Under the pieces are notes generated by a model, which was given only the letters and a program-made list of their open reading frames with translations, made no database searches and had not been told where the DNA came from. A stretch of 22,367 nt of DNA, taken from a virus. Location: positions 1-22,367 of IMG/VR virus record IMGVR_UViG_3300001827_000042, one strand, 5' to 3'. This document shows, in pieces, positions 20,388-22,367 of this stretch (positions are counted from its first letter, which is position 1; every line of letters starts with the position of its first letter). The position numbers and the translations under genes were made by a program.

Positions 20388-21994
20388 CGTAACCCCCCTT
20401 GTTCATAGATTTCTGATGCGGTTTCTTCCGTTCCCTGATGTGCCATCATTCGGCCTAGTCCCATGCACAAAGCAACGACTCCATCAATATGCTCACGGTG
20501 ATGTCTACTACTCTTCTTTGATGGCTTGATGTTGCCCGCAGGGTCAGTCTCAATGCAGGCGACAGAGGCGTGTTGCCTCATAACCGGATGGTCCCCATGT
20601 CGGAGTTTGCCCCCAACGACCAAAGCCTCTAGCCTTTTGGCTGGCGCACTCATGCTCACATACCCCTGTCCAAAGAACGCAACTGGGATGCTTTCTCTAT
20701 CCATTCGGATGGCAAAATCGGTTGCATTCCAGCGGTCAAGAGCAACTTCTTGGACATCGAACTTCTCACGCATTTCAAGGATGTCATGGAAGATGTAGTC
20801 ATAATCAGTGACCGCTCCTGGTGTGAGTCGAAGTTTTCCCTGGTCAGCCCACTGTCTGAAGGGTTGTCGATATCGCCGTTCCCGCTCAATAACACCATCA
20901 GCAGGCAAATAGAACTTCGGTAATACGGTTACTGAACCACCCTCAGTTGCAAATACAGCAACCGCAGCAGTCATATCTTGGGTAGCCCCTAGGTCAATCC
21001 CAACCCAGCAAGGCTGCTTTGCCAACTCGTCCTCATTGATTTGACCACCGCCCAGGTCATCCCACTTCTCGATTGGTAGCCATCTGGTTTCTGTTTCAGT
21101 CCAGATGTTCAGATGCAAACGCATGAATGAGTTGGCGAACGCGGGCACATCAACACCACGCTTGCACTCTTCCGCTAAGTATTCCTCTGAGATCGCTGTT
21201 CCAATGCTGGGATTCGCATATCGCCACGTTTCTGGCTCTGTCCAGTCCATCCCAGACTTTGCTGCATAGATCACTGGCAGGAACTTGGGATCTTCAATCA
21301 CACCATCTCGGACTTTCTCGGCGTAGTCATGCTGTTCGTAAGCAATACTGTTCCTGTCGTGTCCTGCTGTCGTGATCGCCACACTCAATGGCTGCTCTCT
21401 TGAACCCTGACTTGTATGCAAGGTGTCCCACAAGTCTCGGTTTTTCTGGGTGTGGACTTCATCAAATATCAGTCCAGAGAGGTTCATACCATGCTTGGTC
21501 CCAGCATCAGCAGACAGAACCTTGAATGTGCCACCACTAATAGTGTTACGGATTGTGTTGTGCAGAACCTTCGATGACTTGGCAAGCAGTGGATCAGCCC
21601 GAACCATTCCAGCAGCAACATCGAACACAATCCTGGCTTGCTCCCGGTCTGAGGCAGCACTGACAACCTCTGCACCCTTCTCGCCATCAGCAAAGAGCAT
21701 GTAGAGCCCAAGCCCACTACTCAATGTGCTTTTGCCATTCTTTCTGGGGACTTCCAACCAGACACGCTTGAACCGTCGAAGTCCTTGGTCATCCACCCAC
21801 CCAAAGATTGTGGCTATCAGATTCTTCTGCCAGTCCAGGAGTTCAAACTGCTTACCCGCGAACTTTCCCTTTTGGTGCTGCAAGCACAGCCCAAAGAATC
21901 TCATTGCCCGGTCTGCTTTTTCAGGGTCGAAGGTGTACCCATCAGCATTTTGGGTTGGGTCAAATCCAGCGAGATCAGTGGGTGGTTTATCCAG
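20378..21994 (-). CDS. terL: Terminase large subunit (ATPase/nuclease), probable CTG start
   Basis: 538 residues if translation begins at CTG 21994; the first ATG is at 21904 (508 residues). Counting from CTG, Walker A PRKNGKST is at 83-90 and Walker B LIFDE at about 175-179. The nuclease domain has Asp in VGIDLGATQD (about 334), ALDRW (about 420) and HIDGVVAL (about 504). This is the two-domain motor that pumps DNA into the head and cuts it. Residues 19-37 (DGYTFDPEKADRAMRFF and neighbours) belong to the conserved start of this family and lie upstream of the ATG. The ATG has no SD, whereas the CTG has AAGGA 8 bases upstream and overlaps the terS stop by 8 bases. No ATG, GTG or TTG occurs in this frame between the preceding stop and the ATG at 21904. 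A +1 frameshift from terS is the other possible way in. Confidence 0.93.
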   Translation of the reverse strand: MDKPPTDLAGFDPTQNADGYTFDPEKADRAMRFFGLCLQHQKGKFAGKQFELLDWQKNLIATIFGWVDDQGLRRFKRVWLEVPRKNGKSTLSSGLGLYMLFADGEKGAEVVSAASDREQARIVFDVAAGMVRADPLLAKSSKVLHNTIRNTISGGTFKVLSADAGTKHGMNLSGLIFDEVHTQKNRDLWDTLHTSQGSREQPLSVAITTAGHDRNSIAYEQHDYAEKVRDGVIEDPKFLPVIYAAKSGMDWTEPETWRYANPSIGTAISEEYLAEECKRGVDVPAFANSFMRLHLNIWTETETRWLPIEKWDDLGGGQINEDELAKQPCWVGIDLGATQDMTAAVAVFATEGGSVTVLPKFYLPADGVIERERRYRQPFRQWADQGKLRLTPGAVTDYDYIFHDILEMREKFDVQEVALDRWNATDFAIRMDRESIPVAFFGQGYVSMSAPAKRLEALVVGGKLRHGDHPVMRQHASVACIETDPAGNIKPSKKSSRHHREHIDGVVALCMGLGRMMAHQGTEETASEIYEQGGLRCL

Positions 21995-22313
21995 CCAACA
22001 ATTCCTTCTTCAGTTCGTCTAGGGCATCCACCGCTTCTGGGGATTCGTCAAGCAAGCCAAGCCGACGCAGCCAGCGTTCCATTCTGTCGGACGCACTGTT
22101 TTTGATGTCTAGTGCTGGATGGGTTCGTGGTTGTCCCTGACTGCCAACGGTGATCAAACCCTGCTCGTCAAGAATCACGCTTGCCTCAAACCAATCTCTG
22201 AACTGCTGTGCAAGTTGGTCGATCAACGCGGTTTCTGCCGGGTTGTAGTCCCGCATAGCCAGAATCGTGTCCTTGAACCTCAAACTCAGCATTTTTGCTT
22301 CTTCCGACCTCAT
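21987..22313 (-). CDS. terS: Terminase small subunit (P27-like)
   Basis: 108 residues. It is placed directly before terL, overlapping its probable start. The C-terminal part ALDIKNSASDRMERWLRRLG matches the end of P27-type small terminases, which typically read H-P-x-x-x-x-x-x-x-x-x-x-x-x-x-L-R-x-x-x-x-x-L-G-L before the stop. The middle segment (ALIDQLAQQFRDWFEASVIL, then QGLITVGSQGQPRTHPAL) is also typical: helix, then a strand, then a short loop ending H-P. The protein is shorter than usual at the N-terminus and lacks the G-R-P-P-K-P segment that begins many family members. The ATG at 22313 overlaps the preceding frame as ATGA and has GAGG 8 bases upstream. It recognises phage DNA and starts packaging with TerL. 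Confidence 0.8.
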   Translation of the reverse strand: MRSEEAKMLSLRFKDTILAMRDYNPAETALIDQLAQQFRDWFEASVILDEQGLITVGSQGQPRTHPALDIKNSASDRMERWLRRLGLLDESPEAVDALDELKKELLAG

Positions 22314-22367
22314 CTCAAAAACCTCGATTTTTTTCTCTTATTTTTCGGCGTGCCCATCCGCCCGGTT
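22310..22367 (-). CDS. 3' end of an upstream gene, cut by the window
   Basis: A frame open from the window edge stops at TGA 22312-22310, overlapping the terS start as ATGA, the same coupling used elsewhere in this operon. The visible residues TGRMGTPKNKRKKSRFLR are very basic. An internal ATG at 22357 would give only 15 residues. In related phages an HNH endonuclease often precedes terS, but nothing here proves it. It could also be a chance opening. Confidence 0.35.
   Translation of the reverse strand, partial: TGRMGTPKNKRKKSRFLR

Noticed and set aside
1-22367. tRNA genes, CRISPR arrays, insertion sequences, attachment sites
   Set aside because: I looked for cloverleaf-like sequences, regularly spaced repeats, transposase motifs and terminal inverted repeats and saw none that I could support by eye.

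Overview
This window is a continuous piece of a tailed (siphovirus-like) bacteriophage genome, or a prophage of the same type. Every gene I can support is on the minus strand, so the transcription order runs from 22367 down to 1. Genes are packed with overlapping stop/start codons (TAATG, TGATG, ATGA). I saw no integrase, repressor, tRNA, lysis gene or host housekeeping gene, so virus versus prophage and the host cannot be settled. The modular LamG-like and beta-helix tail proteins recall sequences from phages of aquatic Gram-negative bacteria, but that is only an impression.

Head module (22367 to about 14974): the 3' end of an unknown gene, terminase small subunit, terminase large subunit, HK97-type portal with a long C-terminal extension, a composite prohead protease with a likely internal start, an HK97-fold major capsid protein, a strong hairpin, and a gp6-like head-tail connector. 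Connector and tail module (14974 to about 8445): head closure protein, HK97 gp10-like protein, tail terminator-like protein, two paralogous tail tube proteins in tandem, tail assembly chaperones joined by an apparent -1 frameshift (gpG/gpGT type), a tape measure protein, and two distal tail proteins.

Tail tip and receptor-binding module (8978 to 2878): a 926-residue cysteine-rich protein with a LamG-like module, a small cysteine-containing protein, a beta-helix-like protein, and a 525-residue protein that joins a LamG-like module to a copy of the beta-helix module. These are paralogous building blocks, probably concerned with host recognition.

Switch region (2877 to 2607): a small cysteine-containing ORF, an inverted repeat, a good sigma70-type promoter, and about 30 bases downstream a canonical intrinsic terminator whose T-tract runs straight into the start codon of the next gene. 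This looks like an attenuated leader, or a small RNA unit, at the boundary between the structural and DNA-metabolism genes.

DNA metabolism module (2606 to 1): two small unknown proteins, a RecE-like exonuclease, a probable Rad52-type annealing protein, an SSB-like protein with an acidic tip, and the start of a DUF1376-type replication protein cut by the window edge. Exonuclease, annealase and SSB together suggest a two-component recombination system analogous to lambda Red or RecET.

Several core genes lack an ATG start: terminase large subunit (probably CTG), portal (TTG), capsid (TTG) and tape measure (GTG).
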